64,000 nucleotides of DNA, from positions 17,582-81,581 of the forward strand of contig JBEHYN010000006.1 in the NCBI GenBank assembly GCA_048498155.1. The letters are read 5' to 3'. This document shows positions 17,429 to 26,079 of this stretch, in pieces. The number at the start of each line of letters is the position of its first letter. The stretch's first letter is position 1. The DNA is from BOG-938 sp048498155 (GTDB lineage: Bacteria > Pseudomonadota > Alphaproteobacteria > Caulobacterales > Caulobacteraceae). The translations under genes were made by a program, and so were the position numbers. A model generated the notes under the pieces. The model was not told the DNA's origin. It ran no database searches and saw nothing but the letters and a program-made list of their open reading frames with translations.

Positions 17429-17848
17429 ATGGCGCGCAAAGACATTGAGATGGACCGCAGAGGTCTGGCCAAGGCTGCCTTTCTCGGCGCGGCGGCGGCG
17501 GCCCTTCCGGCCCTCGGCCGGGCGCAGACCGCCAATCCGGAATCGAACGTGGTGTTCACCGCCGACGACCCCGGCCACTGGGCCAAGGGCAAAGGCGCGC
17601 ACGTTCCGCTCGCCACCGTGGACGGTTCGACCCTGACCGTGAAGACCCCGCACCCCATGAGCGAGCAGCACTTCATCGTCAGCCACTCGGTGGTTCTGGC
17701 GGGCGGGCAATACCTCGGCCGCAAGACCTTCACCCCGGCCGACATGCCGACCTCCACCTACACCCTGCCCGCCGGCTATAAGGGCAAGGTCATTGTGACC
17801 AGCACCTGCAATCTGCACGACTTCTGGACCGCATCGATCACGGTCTGA
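17429..17848 (+). CDS. Tat-exported superoxide reductase-like protein
   Basis: 139 aa. A twin-arginine signal (DRRGLAKAAFLG, Arg10-Arg11) ends near residue 33. The mature part matches class II superoxide reductase (neelaredoxin fold): His58 in GAHVP, His75 in PHPMSEQ, His81 in EQHF, and Cys127/His130 in TCNLHDFW, together the Fe(His)4Cys site. The Glu-Lys pair that precedes the first ligand in Pyrococcus SOR is replaced by Gly-Ala. It should reduce superoxide in the periplasm; the electron donor is not evident. GGGAGG lies ahead of ATG 17429. Fold assignment is good; activity is inferred. Confidence 0.75.
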   Translation: MARKDIEMDRRGLAKAAFLGAAAAALPALGRAQTANPESNVVFTADDPGHWAKGKGAHVPLATVDGSTLTVKTPHPMSEQHFIVSHSVVLAGGQYLGRKTFTPADMPTSTYTLPAGYKGKVIVTSTCNLHDFWTASITV

Positions 17849-17947
17849 TCGCGGCTGTAACCGATCCAGCGATGGCGAGGCGTCCGGTTTGACCGCACGC
17901 TTCGCTATCTCTGGACAGACTCAAGCAGGCCAGCGAGTGTCGCGGCG

Positions 17948-18958
17948 ATGAGCAAACCGCCCGGCATCCTGCCCTCCCAAGCCCTGAACGCCCTGATCGG
18001 CCAAGGCGCCATTTCCGCCTGCGCGCCCTTCGCTCCTGACCAGGTCCAGCCGGCCAGCCTCGACCTGCGCCTGGGCGAGCATGCCTGGCGTGTGCGCGCC
18101 TCGTTTTTGCCGGGCGCCCAACGCACGGTCGCCCAGCGCCTGGCCGATGTGGCCATGCATCGCCTTGACCTGACCGGCGGCGCGGTCCTGGAAAAAGGCT
18201 GCGTCTATATCGCCGAGGTGCAAGAGGCCCTGGCCTTGCCGCCTGGCGTCAGCGGACGGGCCAATCCGAAGAGCTCCACCGGACGGGTAGACGTGTTCGT
18301 GCGCCTGCTGACCGACCACAGCCCGGCGTTCGACGATGTGGCCGAAGGCTATACCGGCCCGCTCTACGTCGAGATCGCCCCCCAGACCTTCTCGGTCCTG
18401 GTCCGCTCGGGCACGCGGCTGAACCAGCTGCGCCTGAAACAGGGCGACCCGCCGCGCCTGGCCAGCGTCAATGTGGGCGTAGACCTGACCGAGGCCCTGG
18501 CCGGATTTCGCGCCCGCCGCCACGCCGGAGTGATCGACCTGGACAAGGAAGACGGCCACGACCCGCGCGACTATTGGGAGCCGTTGGAGCCGCGCCGAGG
18601 CGAGCTGCTGCTAGACCCCGGCGAGTTTTACATCCTGGCCTCCAAGCAGGCGGTGGAAATACCGGTGATGCAGGCGGCCGAGATGACGCCCATCGACCCC
18701 TCGGTCGGTGAGTTCCGCGTGCACTACGCCGGCTTCTTCGATCCCGGCTTCGGCACGGCGGAGGCCTCGGGTCTCGGCTCGCGCGGCGTGCTTGAGGTGC
18801 GCAGCCACGAGACCCCCTTCCTGCTGGAAGACGGCCAGACCGTCGCGCGCCTGGTGTTCGAGCCCCTCACCGAGCGCCCCGAACGCCTCTACGGCCAGGA
18901 CGGCTCACACTACCAGCGCCAGGGGCTGAAGCTGTCCAAGCACTTCAAGGCCTGGTGA
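17948..18958 (+). CDS. dcd: 2'-deoxycytidine 5'-triphosphate deaminase (long form)
   Basis: 336 aa, roughly twice the common Dcd length, as in the alphaproteobacterial long form with two dUTPase-like halves. The N-terminal half has VQPASLDLRLGEHAWRV and GRANPKSSTGRVDVFVRL; the second half has FYILASKQAVEIPV and a further VHYAGFFDPGFG motif. It deaminates dCTP to dUTP for thymidylate synthesis. Start ATG 17948. A repeat element follows the stop. Confidence 0.82.
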   Translation: MSKPPGILPSQALNALIGQGAISACAPFAPDQVQPASLDLRLGEHAWRVRASFLPGAQRTVAQRLADVAMHRLDLTGGAVLEKGCVYIAEVQEALALPPGVSGRANPKSSTGRVDVFVRLLTDHSPAFDDVAEGYTGPLYVEIAPQTFSVLVRSGTRLNQLRLKQGDPPRLASVNVGVDLTEALAGFRARRHAGVIDLDKEDGHDPRDYWEPLEPRRGELLLDPGEFYILASKQAVEIPVMQAAEMTPIDPSVGEFRVHYAGFFDPGFGTAEASGLGSRGVLEVRSHETPFLLEDGQTVARLVFEPLTERPERLYGQDGSHYQRQGLKLSKHFKAW

Positions 18959-18969
18959 TAAAGACGTGC

Positions 18970-19093
18970 TCCCCCGTGCACGGGGGAGCTGGCGCGGAGC
19001 GCCTGAGGGGGCGCAGTTTAACCACTGCGCTTGCCGCACGCCCCCTCCACCACTTCGTGGTCCCCCTCCCCCGCTGCGCGGTGGAGGACGCCG
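18970..19093. repeat. GC-rich intergenic repeat with nested palindromes
   Basis: The element begins with a perfect palindrome of about 22 bp (GCTCCCCCGTGCACGGGGGAGC). Its outer arms (GAGGGGGC near 19010 and GCCCCCTCC near 19040) also pair, and CCACCACTTCGTGG forms a further hairpin before CCCTCCCCC and a GCGGTGGAGG arm. This style of element recurs between genes in Caulobacterales genomes. It may also end transcription from dcd. Confidence 0.6.
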
Positions 19094-19149
19094 GATCCAA
19101 AAGCCCCGCTTGCGGCCAAGGCCGGATCGTCTATTTTGCGCCCCCTGCT

Positions 19150-19224
<75 letters not shown>

Positions 19225-19266
19225 GCCCCCTCAGCGCATAAATACAAAAAACGAGTGGAGGAAATC

Positions 19267-20328
19267 ATGCCGACGTCCGCCTTGTACGGGATTCGCCGCG
19301 CGCTCCTCGCGGCTGTGGCGGTGCTGCTGTCGGCGGCCGGCCCGGCTCTGGCCGACGACGCCCTGTCGGTGATCATCGCCAAGAAGACGCCGCCCCTGAT
19401 GAACGCCCTTAACCTGGTGGCCCAAGGCGCGGGCTTTTACAGGGAAGAGCACCTGCAAATCACCACCCGGTTCACCGACGAGGCCATCCAGACCCTGATG
19501 AGCTGCACCAGCGGGGCGAGCGACATCTGTCCCATGCCCATCGAGCCCATGCTGGAGCACTATGACGATGGGGTGCGCATGAAGATGTTCATCTCCAGCG
19601 CCGATACCTTCACCGTGGTGATCGCCGTGCCGGCGGACAGCCCGGCTCGCACTCTAGCCGACCTGAAGGGCAAGGCCATCGGCGTGCATCTGGCCACCGG
19701 GGCGGCGGGAGTCTTTCCCACCCAATCGGCCCTGGCCGCGGCGGGGGTCAAGCCGGGCGAGACCACCATGGTCACCGTGGGCATGAACCAGGAGGCCATG
19801 GACGCCTTAGCTTCGGGCAAGGTCGCGGCGCTCGGCCTGCCCATGTACGAGATGGTCCCCTTCGTCGCGGCGGGCGCCAAGCTGCGCATCCTGCGCCACC
19901 CCATCCTGGGCCACATCGCCAACGGCGGCTATGCCTCGGCCCCCTCGGTGATCGCCGCCAAGGCCGACGCCCTGGGCCGTTTTTCCCGCGCCATCGTCAA
20001 GACCTCGCTGCTGATCCGCTACAATCCCACGGCGGCGGCGCGGGCCTTTCTGGCCGCCAAAGGCGAGCCCTTCACCGAAGCGGATGTGAAGCGCATCGCC
20101 ACCACCCTGACCGCGTGGGAAGACGACCTGCCGGCCTCGGACCCGACTGCCCAGCGCATCGGCGAGGTTCTGCAAGGCGACATCCAACGCTATATCGAGC
20201 TATTGGCGCAGGCTGGGGTGATGAAACGCTCGATCCCGGCGTCGGAGTTCGTGACCGGGCAGTTCGTCGGCATGGCCAATGATTTTGACCGCAAGGCGTT
20301 TGAGGCGCGGGCGAAGGCGATGCGGTGA
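19267..20328 (+). CDS. ABC transporter substrate-binding protein (NMT1/SsuA type)
   Basis: 353 aa from ATG 19267, with GGAGG seven bases upstream; the frame continues into the tRNA and cannot start there. The signal peptide runs RRALLAAVAVLLSAAGPALA. The mature part resembles NMT1/THI5/SsuA-type periplasmic binding proteins: LSVIIAKKTPPLMNALNLVAQ start, GFYREEHLQI, then LKGKAIGVHLATGAAG. These feed aliphatic sulfonate, taurine, pyrimidine-precursor or similar ABC importers. No permease or ATPase gene is adjacent, so the ligand is unknown and it may be an orphan. Confidence 0.75.
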   Translation: MPTSALYGIRRALLAAVAVLLSAAGPALADDALSVIIAKKTPPLMNALNLVAQGAGFYREEHLQITTRFTDEAIQTLMSCTSGASDICPMPIEPMLEHYDDGVRMKMFISSADTFTVVIAVPADSPARTLADLKGKAIGVHLATGAAGVFPTQSALAAAGVKPGETTMVTVGMNQEAMDALASGKVAALGLPMYEMVPFVAAGAKLRILRHPILGHIANGGYASAPSVIAAKADALGRFSRAIVKTSLLIRYNPTAAARAFLAAKGEPFTEADVKRIATTLTAWEDDLPASDPTAQRIGEVLQGDIQRYIELLAQAGVMKRSIPASEFVTGQFVGMANDFDRKAFEARAKAMR

Positions 20329-20394
20329 GGTGGCTTTTCAGCGCAACTGGAACAGTCTGCTCGTGAAAGCCTTTTACTCCGCAGGGAGTTAGAC

Positions 20395-21132
20395 ATGGCG
20401 AATGATCATCTCGGCCGAGCGGCGGCGATTGCACTTAGCGTCGTGGCGGCGATCGTCATTCCGGCCTGGCAGATGATCGGGCGTGTCGGCCTGACTGCGG
20501 CGCAATTCTCCGCCCAAGGCGATCAGACCCTGCGTGCGGCCCCCTATGCCTTCGGCATCTGGTCGATCATCTATCTCGGGCTCGTGGCCTTCGCGATCTA
20601 TCAGTTCCGGCCTGGGGTCCGGCGGTCCATCCTGATGAACCGGGTCGGATGGCCCGCAGCCGCGGGGATATTAGGCTGTGGCCTGTGGATCATCGCCTCG
20701 GCCTTCAATCTGCAATGGCTGAGCGTGGCGGTGATCGTGGCCTCCACCGCGAGCCTGGTCGGCGGCCTGCTCGCAGCGCCCCGAGCCACGTCGCGGGCGG
20801 AACGGCTGTGGATCATCGCGCCCCTGACCCTGCTGGCCGGTTGGCTGACCATCGCCAGCGGACTGAATTTGATCACCGTGCTGACCGCCCAGGGTTGGAT
20901 CACGCCAAGCGTTGTCTGGGCTGCGGCGGCAATCGCGGCCGTGCTGATCGTCGGCGCACTGATCGGCCGGCGCCTAGTCGCGCCCGTCTATCTAGCGCCC
21001 ATCATCTGGGGCTTGGCGGCGGTGGCGGTCGCGGAAAGCGGCCAGATCATCGTGGCGGGGATGGCGGCAGCGGCGGCCTTGGCGCTAGCGGTTGAGGCGG
21101 CGGTCGTGGGCCGGAAAGGCGCGGCTATCTAA
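20395..21132 (+). CDS. TspO/MBR-like polytopic membrane protein
   Basis: 245 aa with about seven hydrophobic helices. YAFGIWSIIYLGLVAFAIYQ is the characteristic first-loop/helix pair of long TspO/MBR (tryptophan-rich sensory) relatives, and the Trp-rich helices after it (GLWIIASAFNLQWL, GWLTIASGLNL) fit. TspO proteins bind porphyrins or lipids, but these longer versions are uncharacterised. AGGGAG precedes ATG 20395. It ends 22 bp before the convergent SUMF1 gene. Confidence 0.55.
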   Translation: MANDHLGRAAAIALSVVAAIVIPAWQMIGRVGLTAAQFSAQGDQTLRAAPYAFGIWSIIYLGLVAFAIYQFRPGVRRSILMNRVGWPAAAGILGCGLWIIASAFNLQWLSVAVIVASTASLVGGLLAAPRATSRAERLWIIAPLTLLAGWLTIASGLNLITVLTAQGWITPSVVWAAAAIAAVLIVGALIGRRLVAPVYLAPIIWGLAAVAVAESGQIIVAGMAAAAALALAVEAAVVGRKGAAI

Positions 21133-21153
21133 ATGGTCGTGAATCGCAAACCC

Positions 21154-22245
21154 TCAAAAACTCCGCGCCACCCTGAACCCATGGTCATCAATCCGCAGCT
21201 CGCCCGCATAGCGGAGGCGCTGCGCCGAGCGGAGCATTTGGGGGCGGGCGCTCCAGGAGCCGCCGCGAAGGCCGGGTTGGGCGCAGTCGCCGGTGCGGTT
21301 GGCGGAGCCGTCGGTGGGGGCGTCCTTGTAGCTGTCGCTCCAGCAGTCCTCCAGCCAGGACCAGGTCTCGCCTATCATGTCGTAGAGCCCGAAGGCGTTG
21401 GGCTTGAAGCGGCCCACCGGGGAGGCGACGGCATAGCCGTCGTGGCAGGCGGTGGTCAGCATTTGCGGGAAACGGGCCAGGGTGTCCTGGTCGGCGCCGT
21501 TGGCGTAGCCGCAGGCGCCGGCGGGGTCGTCGCCCCAAAAATAGGTGGTCGTGGTCCCGGCGCGGTTGGCGTAGTCGTACTCGGCCTCAGACAATAGCCG
21601 ATAGGCGTGGCCGGTCTTGTTTGACAGCCAGGCCGCATAGGCCTTGGCGTCCTTCCAATTCAGGCATTGCACGGGAAAGTCGTCGGTCTGTTCAAAGCCG
21701 GGATTGCGCCAATTTCGGCCCTTCATCGGCTGCTTGGCCGGCTCGCTGGTGAAACACTCGTCGCCCGCATCATAGCCCGTGTCCGCCACGAAGCGGGCGA
21801 ACTCGCCCACGGCGACGGGATATTTTCCCACGGCGAAGGCGTAGCCGATGCGCACCCGGTGGCGCGGGATCTCATAGGGCTGGTAATCAAGCGTGGTCTG
21901 GGTGGAGCCCAGGACGCTTTCCCCCGCCGGAACCACGATCATTTGCGGATAGTCCGCCCCATCCCACAACTCGACCGGATTGCCGGACGCGGGCCAGGAA
22001 ATCGGCGGGCTGTCCAGCCGCGCCTGCAGCTCAGCCAGAGGCGCAGCGCCAGCAATCAGGGCGGCGGTCTTGGTCTTGATCGCGGCGATCTCAGCCTCGG
22101 GATGGGGATGGGCAGCCTGATAGGCGGCAAAGCGCGCCTGGCGGTCTTTGAGCCAGGCGGAGGCGTCGTCGGCCTGAACGGCGAAGACGCAGAAACTCCA
22201 CAGCGCGCCCGTCGCAACGACGATCTTCATCCAAGCAGGATTCAC
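21154..22245 (-). CDS. SUMF1/FGE-fold protein lacking the catalytic cysteines (copy a)
   Basis: 363 aa with a signal peptide and a SUMF1 (formylglycine-generating-enzyme-like) domain over about 90-360: the MIVVPAGESVLGS start, RHRVRIGYAFAVGKYPVAVGEFARF, CLNWKDAKAYAAWLS, YRLLSEAEYDYANRAG and a final LRGGSWSARPQMLRSAQRLRY. The two active-site cysteines of true FGE fall at Ala and Leu here, so formylglycine formation is not expected; many such domains have other redox or binding roles. GTG 22245 is preferred because GGAGGAG lies upstream; ATG 22230 is possible. It follows copy b with a dispersed repeat between them. Confidence 0.75.
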   Translation of the reverse strand: MNPAWMKIVVATGALWSFCVFAVQADDASAWLKDRQARFAAYQAAHPHPEAEIAAIKTKTAALIAGAAPLAELQARLDSPPISWPASGNPVELWDGADYPQMIVVPAGESVLGSTQTTLDYQPYEIPRHRVRIGYAFAVGKYPVAVGEFARFVADTGYDAGDECFTSEPAKQPMKGRNWRNPGFEQTDDFPVQCLNWKDAKAYAAWLSNKTGHAYRLLSEAEYDYANRAGTTTTYFWGDDPAGACGYANGADQDTLARFPQMLTTACHDGYAVASPVGRFKPNAFGLYDMIGETWSWLEDCWSDSYKDAPTDGSANRTGDCAQPGLRGGSWSARPQMLRSAQRLRYAGELRIDDHGFRVARSF

Positions 22246-22257
22246 GACCGCCTTCTC

Positions 22258-22385
22258 CTCCGCTCGTTACCGCGAAAGCGGGAATCCAGATCTTTCCAGC
22301 GTGGCGGATCCTGGACAGAACTGGGTCCCCGCTTTCGCGGGGATGAGCGGGTTAGGGGTTGGAGATTCAATGGGAACATCGAAAA
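22258..22385. repeat. Dispersed repeat of about 125 bp, copy A
   Basis: It contains CCGCGAAAGCGGG and CCCCGCTTTCGCGGGG arms, separated by about 55 bp (TTTCCAGCGTGGCG, CTGGACAGAACTGGG). The same sequence, in the opposite orientation and slightly diverged, lies at 59170-59298. It lies between the two SUMF1 genes. The paired arms suggest a palindromic MITE or REP-type element. Confidence 0.7.
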
Positions 22386-22387
22386 CT

Positions 22388-23461
22388 CTAGAAAACTCGC
22401 GCCACCCGGATGCCGTGATCGTCTACCCGCACGTCCACGTCGTAGCGGATGCGCTCGGCGGCCCGCAGGATGGTCGGGCGGGCGCTCCAAGAGCCGCGCC
22501 GGAGCGGCCGCTGCTTGCAGTCGCCAGCCAGGTTGATGGAGCCGTCGGTCGGGGCGCCGACATAGTTCTCATTCCAGCAATCGGCCAGCCAGGACCAGGC
22601 GTTGCCGGTGATGTCATACAGCCCAAAGGGGTTGGGTTTGAAGCTGCCCACCGGCGAGGTGAAGACGTAACCGTCGTGGCAGGTGTTGGCCGTGATGATA
22701 TGCGTCAGCGCGGCCTTGGCGTCCGCATCCGCGCCGTTGGCGTAGGCGCAGGCGGCCGAGGCGTCCTCACCCCAGAAGTAGGAGGTGGTGGTCCCTCCCC
22801 GGTCGACGTATTCGTACTCCGCCTCCGACAGCAGCCGGTAGCTATGGCCGGTCTTCTTGGACAGCCAGGTGACATAGGCCTGGGCGTCGGTCCAGCTCAT
22901 GCACACCACCGGGTGGTCGCTGGTCTGCGCGAAACTGGGATTGCGCCAGTCGCGCCCACTTCGGGGCTGCTCGCCGCCTTCGCCGGTGATGCACTTGTCG
23001 CCGGCGTTGTAGCCGGTGTCGGCCACGAAGCGGGCGAACTCGCCCACGGTGACGGCGTATTTGCCGACCGCGAAGGCGTAGCCGATGCGCACGCGGTGGC
23101 GCGGCGCCTCATAACTCTGGTGATTGAACTCCTCGGCAGGCGAGCCCATGGCGTATTCGCCGGCCGGCATCACCAGCAATTGCGGATAATCAGGACCGTC
23201 CCATAACTCCAGCGGCTTATCCGTCGCCTTCCACTGCACGGGCGGGTCCAGCTGGGCCGGGTTCATCGGCGGGGCGGCGGCGATCAGGGCAGCGGTCTTG
23301 GCCTTGATCTGAGCGATCTCAGCGTCTTGGTGGGGATGGGCCTTCTGAAAGGCGGCAAAGCGCGCCTGGCGGTCCTTGAGCCAAGCGGCCGAATCGTCTG
23401 CCTTGGCGGCGAGCGCCGTCAGACTGGCTGCGGCGACAACCGCCGCCGCCGCGATCTTCAC
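22388..23461 (-). CDS. SUMF1/FGE-fold protein lacking the catalytic cysteines (copy b)
   Basis: 357 aa from GTG 23461, which overlaps the TGA of DUF1592 copy 1 (GTGA); the frame also permits an earlier ATG at 23476. The signal peptide is IAAAAVVAAASLTALAAKA. The SUMF1 domain is similar to copy a: MLVMPAGEYAMGS-like start (LLVMPAGEYAMGSPAEE), RHRVRIGYAFAVGKYAVTVGEFARF, YRLLSEAEYEYVDRGG and LRRGSWSARPTILRAAERIRY. The FGE Cys pair is again Ala and Leu. The 4-bp overlap shows it belongs to the DUF1592 operon, in the position where other copies have DUF1552. Confidence 0.78.
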   Translation of the reverse strand: MKIAAAAVVAAASLTALAAKADDSAAWLKDRQARFAAFQKAHPHQDAEIAQIKAKTAALIAAAPPMNPAQLDPPVQWKATDKPLELWDGPDYPQLLVMPAGEYAMGSPAEEFNHQSYEAPRHRVRIGYAFAVGKYAVTVGEFARFVADTGYNAGDKCITGEGGEQPRSGRDWRNPSFAQTSDHPVVCMSWTDAQAYVTWLSKKTGHSYRLLSEAEYEYVDRGGTTTSYFWGEDASAACAYANGADADAKAALTHIITANTCHDGYVFTSPVGSFKPNPFGLYDITGNAWSWLADCWNENYVGAPTDGSINLAGDCKQRPLRRGSWSARPTILRAAERIRYDVDVRVDDHGIRVARVF

Positions 23462-25932
23462 CCAACCTTGGCCCACGCAACCTCCTTGGTCTTGTCCAGG
23501 TCCGGGGCTTTCCGCATCAGGAAGGGCTCGCTCTTGACTATGCCGCCGATGATGGACTGCCAGCGATAGTCATCCTTGCGGGCGTCGTGCACGATCTTGC
23601 GCACGGCGGGCATGTCATAGGCCTCGATCTGTCGTCCCAAGGCGTAGGCCAAAAGCTTTTGAGTCATGGCCTGGACGAACTGCTCCTTGCGGCTCAGCAG
23701 GGCGTCGCGCAGGCCATCAGGTCCTTGGAACTTGGTCCCGTTAGGAAGGACGCCTGAGGAATCGATCGGCATTCCGGCGTCAACCGTGCGCCAACGGCCG
23801 GTGGCGTCGAAGTTTTCAAGGGCAAAGCCCAACGGGTCCATCGAGGCGTGACAACCCGCGCAAATCGGGTTCTTGCGGTGTTCCTCGAGCCTGGCGCGCA
23901 CAGAGGCCGGTTTGCCGTTGGCGCCGTTGTCCTTGAGGGCCGGCACATTGGGCGGCGGCTCGGGCGGGGGCGTGCCCAAGAGACTGTCGAGAACCCACTT
24001 GCCCCGCAGCACCGGCGAAGTGCGGTTGGGGTATGAGGTCACGATCATAAGGGCGCCCTGACCCAAAAGGCCCCCGCGCGGGCTGTCGGTGGGCAGGTCG
24101 ACCCGGCGGAAACGGGACCCGAACACGCCCGGGACGCCGTAATGCCTGGCCAGACGCTCGTCCAGGAAGGTGTAGCGGGCGCTGAGCAGCTCGACCACGC
24201 TGCGGTTGCGGTGGATCTGATCGTTCATGAACAGGGTGGTTTCCTGGTTCATGGACGCCAACAGGGACTGATCGAAGGTGGGGAACAGACGTTCGTCGGG
24301 GTCCGCGTTCTTGATGTTTCGCAGCAGCAGCCATTGGCCGACGAAGTTGTCCGTCAGGGCCTTGGAGCGGGGGTCGGCCATCATCCGCTTGACCTCACCG
24401 CCCAGCACCGCCGGCTGGCGCAGCTTGCCGTGCACGGCCAGTGTAGTCAGCGTGGAATCGGGAAGGCTGCTCCACAGGAAGAAGGACAACCGCGAGGCCA
24501 GTTCCTGATCGCTGATCCGGTAGGCTGAGCCCGGCGCCACGTGGGCCGGGTCGTGCTCCACACGGAACAGGAAGTTGGGCGAGGCCAGGATCCAGGCCAC
24601 GCCCGATTGCAGGCCGGTGGTGAAATCACCGTCCTTGCGGCCATCGCGGTAGAACTGCATCAGGGCTGCCGCCTCCTTGTCCGTGATCGGACGCCGGAAA
24701 GCCTGATGGGCCAAGTTCGACAGGATGCGCCGCGCGCAGGGCGCCTCGCCGGCCGCGGATGAAGGACGACACAGCAAAATCTTGCGCAGGCTGGGCGTGT
24801 CGGCGCGGCTCTTGCCATCCACGTTCAGAGGGCCGCTGATCGCCAGGCTGTCGATGGCCTGGGCGCGGGTTTCGTCGTACTGCAGAATGCGCAGGGCCGG
24901 CGGCGGACGTATCACGGCGTCTTCGGGATCGGCGAAACGGCCCGCGAAGGATACGCTGACCACATGCGGGCCCGCCTTGACCGGCAAGCGGATCTGCAGG
25001 CCCGCATCGGCCTCGTGGGCCCAGGTCTCCCAGGCGGCGTCGCCGTAGATTTCACCGGAAAAGCTCTCGGCGGTCCCCCGGCCGTGGTTCTCACCCCCAA
25101 CCTTGAACGTCTTGACCCGTTCGCCGTCGATGCGAAGGTCGATCTGTTCAGGCTCGTTTAGACCGACGATGTATTCGTACAGCTGCCGGCGCAGACGCAC
25201 TTTGATCTGATATTCCCCATCCGTTGGGAAGTTGTAGCTGACTGAGGTCCCGCCGCGCGAGCCGAACGGCATGCCCTCGGCTTGGTCCTGCTGGGTCGCC
25301 AATTTGGGCGTCGCGAAGGTGTCGGTGACCGGGCTGGCCGGAGGCATGCCCAGCGCCAGGCGGCTGACTCGGCGGGCCACGATCAGATAGCGTTCCAGCA
25401 GCGCCGGCGAGACCGAAAGCAGGCTGGCGTTGTTGTCTAGGCCCTGGGTGTCGGCGTCATCCGGCGGTAGAAGCATCGCGGTGTCGACATCGAGCGCGAG
25501 AAGGTCTCGCACGGCGTTGCGGTATTCGGCCCGGTTCAGTCGGTGCACAGCCTGGGTTCGGCCGGGATTGGGATTCAGCGCGGCTTCCTGATCAAGCCGA
25601 TTTTCCAGCGCCAGCACGAAGCTGTCGGTGGTCTGGCTGTCCGGTCGCGGCAGACCCGGCGGCGGCATGGCCCCCATACGCAGCTTGCGGACCACCTTTT
25701 CCCAGGTGTCGGCGTCGGGACCCACATGGTTCAGGTCCTTATTTTCCAGGACGAGGCCGCCGACCTTTCGCTTGTCGTTGTGGCAACCGAAGCAGTACTT
25801 GCTGAGCATCGCGCCGTCGGAATGGCCAGCGGGCGCGGCCTCGGCGCTCAGGCCGGCGACCGGCGCGGCGCTGGCGGCTCCGCAGGCGAGGAGCACCGTC
25901 AGGAATTGGGCAACGCGATTACTCAGTTTCAT
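23458..25932 (-). CDS. DUF1587/1595/1592/1588/1585 dihaem-type exported protein (copy 1)
   Basis: 824 aa. N-terminal hydrophobic stretch ends in a lipobox-like LLAC with Cys17. A first haem motif CFGCH follows (Cys47, Cys50, His51). Domains in order: DUF1587 (LNRAEYRNAVRDLLALDVD), a beta-sandwich ligand-binding-like region (DGEYQIKVRLRR), DUF1595 (ARRILSNLAHQAFRRPI), DUF1592 (ELASRLSFFLWSSLPD), DUF1588 (RGGLLGQGALMIVTSYPNRT) with a second CAGCH (Cys691-His695), and DUF1585 at the end. These are families first named in planctomycetes; the function is unknown, and a periplasmic redox or degradative role is inferred. Unlike the other copies, no DUF1552 gene follows; a SUMF1 gene does. Confidence 0.85.
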   Translation of the reverse strand: MKLSNRVAQFLTVLLACGAASAAPVAGLSAEAAPAGHSDGAMLSKYCFGCHNDKRKVGGLVLENKDLNHVGPDADTWEKVVRKLRMGAMPPPGLPRPDSQTTDSFVLALENRLDQEAALNPNPGRTQAVHRLNRAEYRNAVRDLLALDVDTAMLLPPDDADTQGLDNNASLLSVSPALLERYLIVARRVSRLALGMPPASPVTDTFATPKLATQQDQAEGMPFGSRGGTSVSYNFPTDGEYQIKVRLRRQLYEYIVGLNEPEQIDLRIDGERVKTFKVGGENHGRGTAESFSGEIYGDAAWETWAHEADAGLQIRLPVKAGPHVVSVSFAGRFADPEDAVIRPPPALRILQYDETRAQAIDSLAISGPLNVDGKSRADTPSLRKILLCRPSSAAGEAPCARRILSNLAHQAFRRPITDKEAAALMQFYRDGRKDGDFTTGLQSGVAWILASPNFLFRVEHDPAHVAPGSAYRISDQELASRLSFFLWSSLPDSTLTTLAVHGKLRQPAVLGGEVKRMMADPRSKALTDNFVGQWLLLRNIKNADPDERLFPTFDQSLLASMNQETTLFMNDQIHRNRSVVELLSARYTFLDERLARHYGVPGVFGSRFRRVDLPTDSPRGGLLGQGALMIVTSYPNRTSPVLRGKWVLDSLLGTPPPEPPPNVPALKDNGANGKPASVRARLEEHRKNPICAGCHASMDPLGFALENFDATGRWRTVDAGMPIDSSGVLPNGTKFQGPDGLRDALLSRKEQFVQAMTQKLLAYALGRQIEAYDMPAVRKIVHDARKDDYRWQSIIGGIVKSEPFLMRKAPDLDKTKEVAWAKVG

Positions 25933-25981
25933 ACGCCCGTTTCCTCAGGCCCGATTATGGGTTCGGGCGCGCACACGGTGA

Positions 25982-26049
25982 GTTATCCGCCATGGGCGCG
26001 AGGCCTGTCAATTCGACAGCGTGGACGACCGCCTCGCGCGGTGTAGTAT
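25982..26049. promoter_or_regulatory. Divergent promoter, module copy 1
   Basis: Minus-strand promoter: TTGACA (complement of 26006-26011), 18 bp, GATAAC (complement of 25982-25987). Plus-strand promoter: TGGACG (26022-26027), 16 bp, TAGTAT (26044-26049). The same layout recurs in copies 2-4. An inverted repeat CTGTC-N5-GACAG overlaps the minus -35. AAGGAGG at 26066-26072 precedes the GTG of the ankyrin gene. Confidence 0.7.
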
Positions 26050-26079
26050 CAAAAAAGCATGCTTTAAGGAGGCGTCCTG

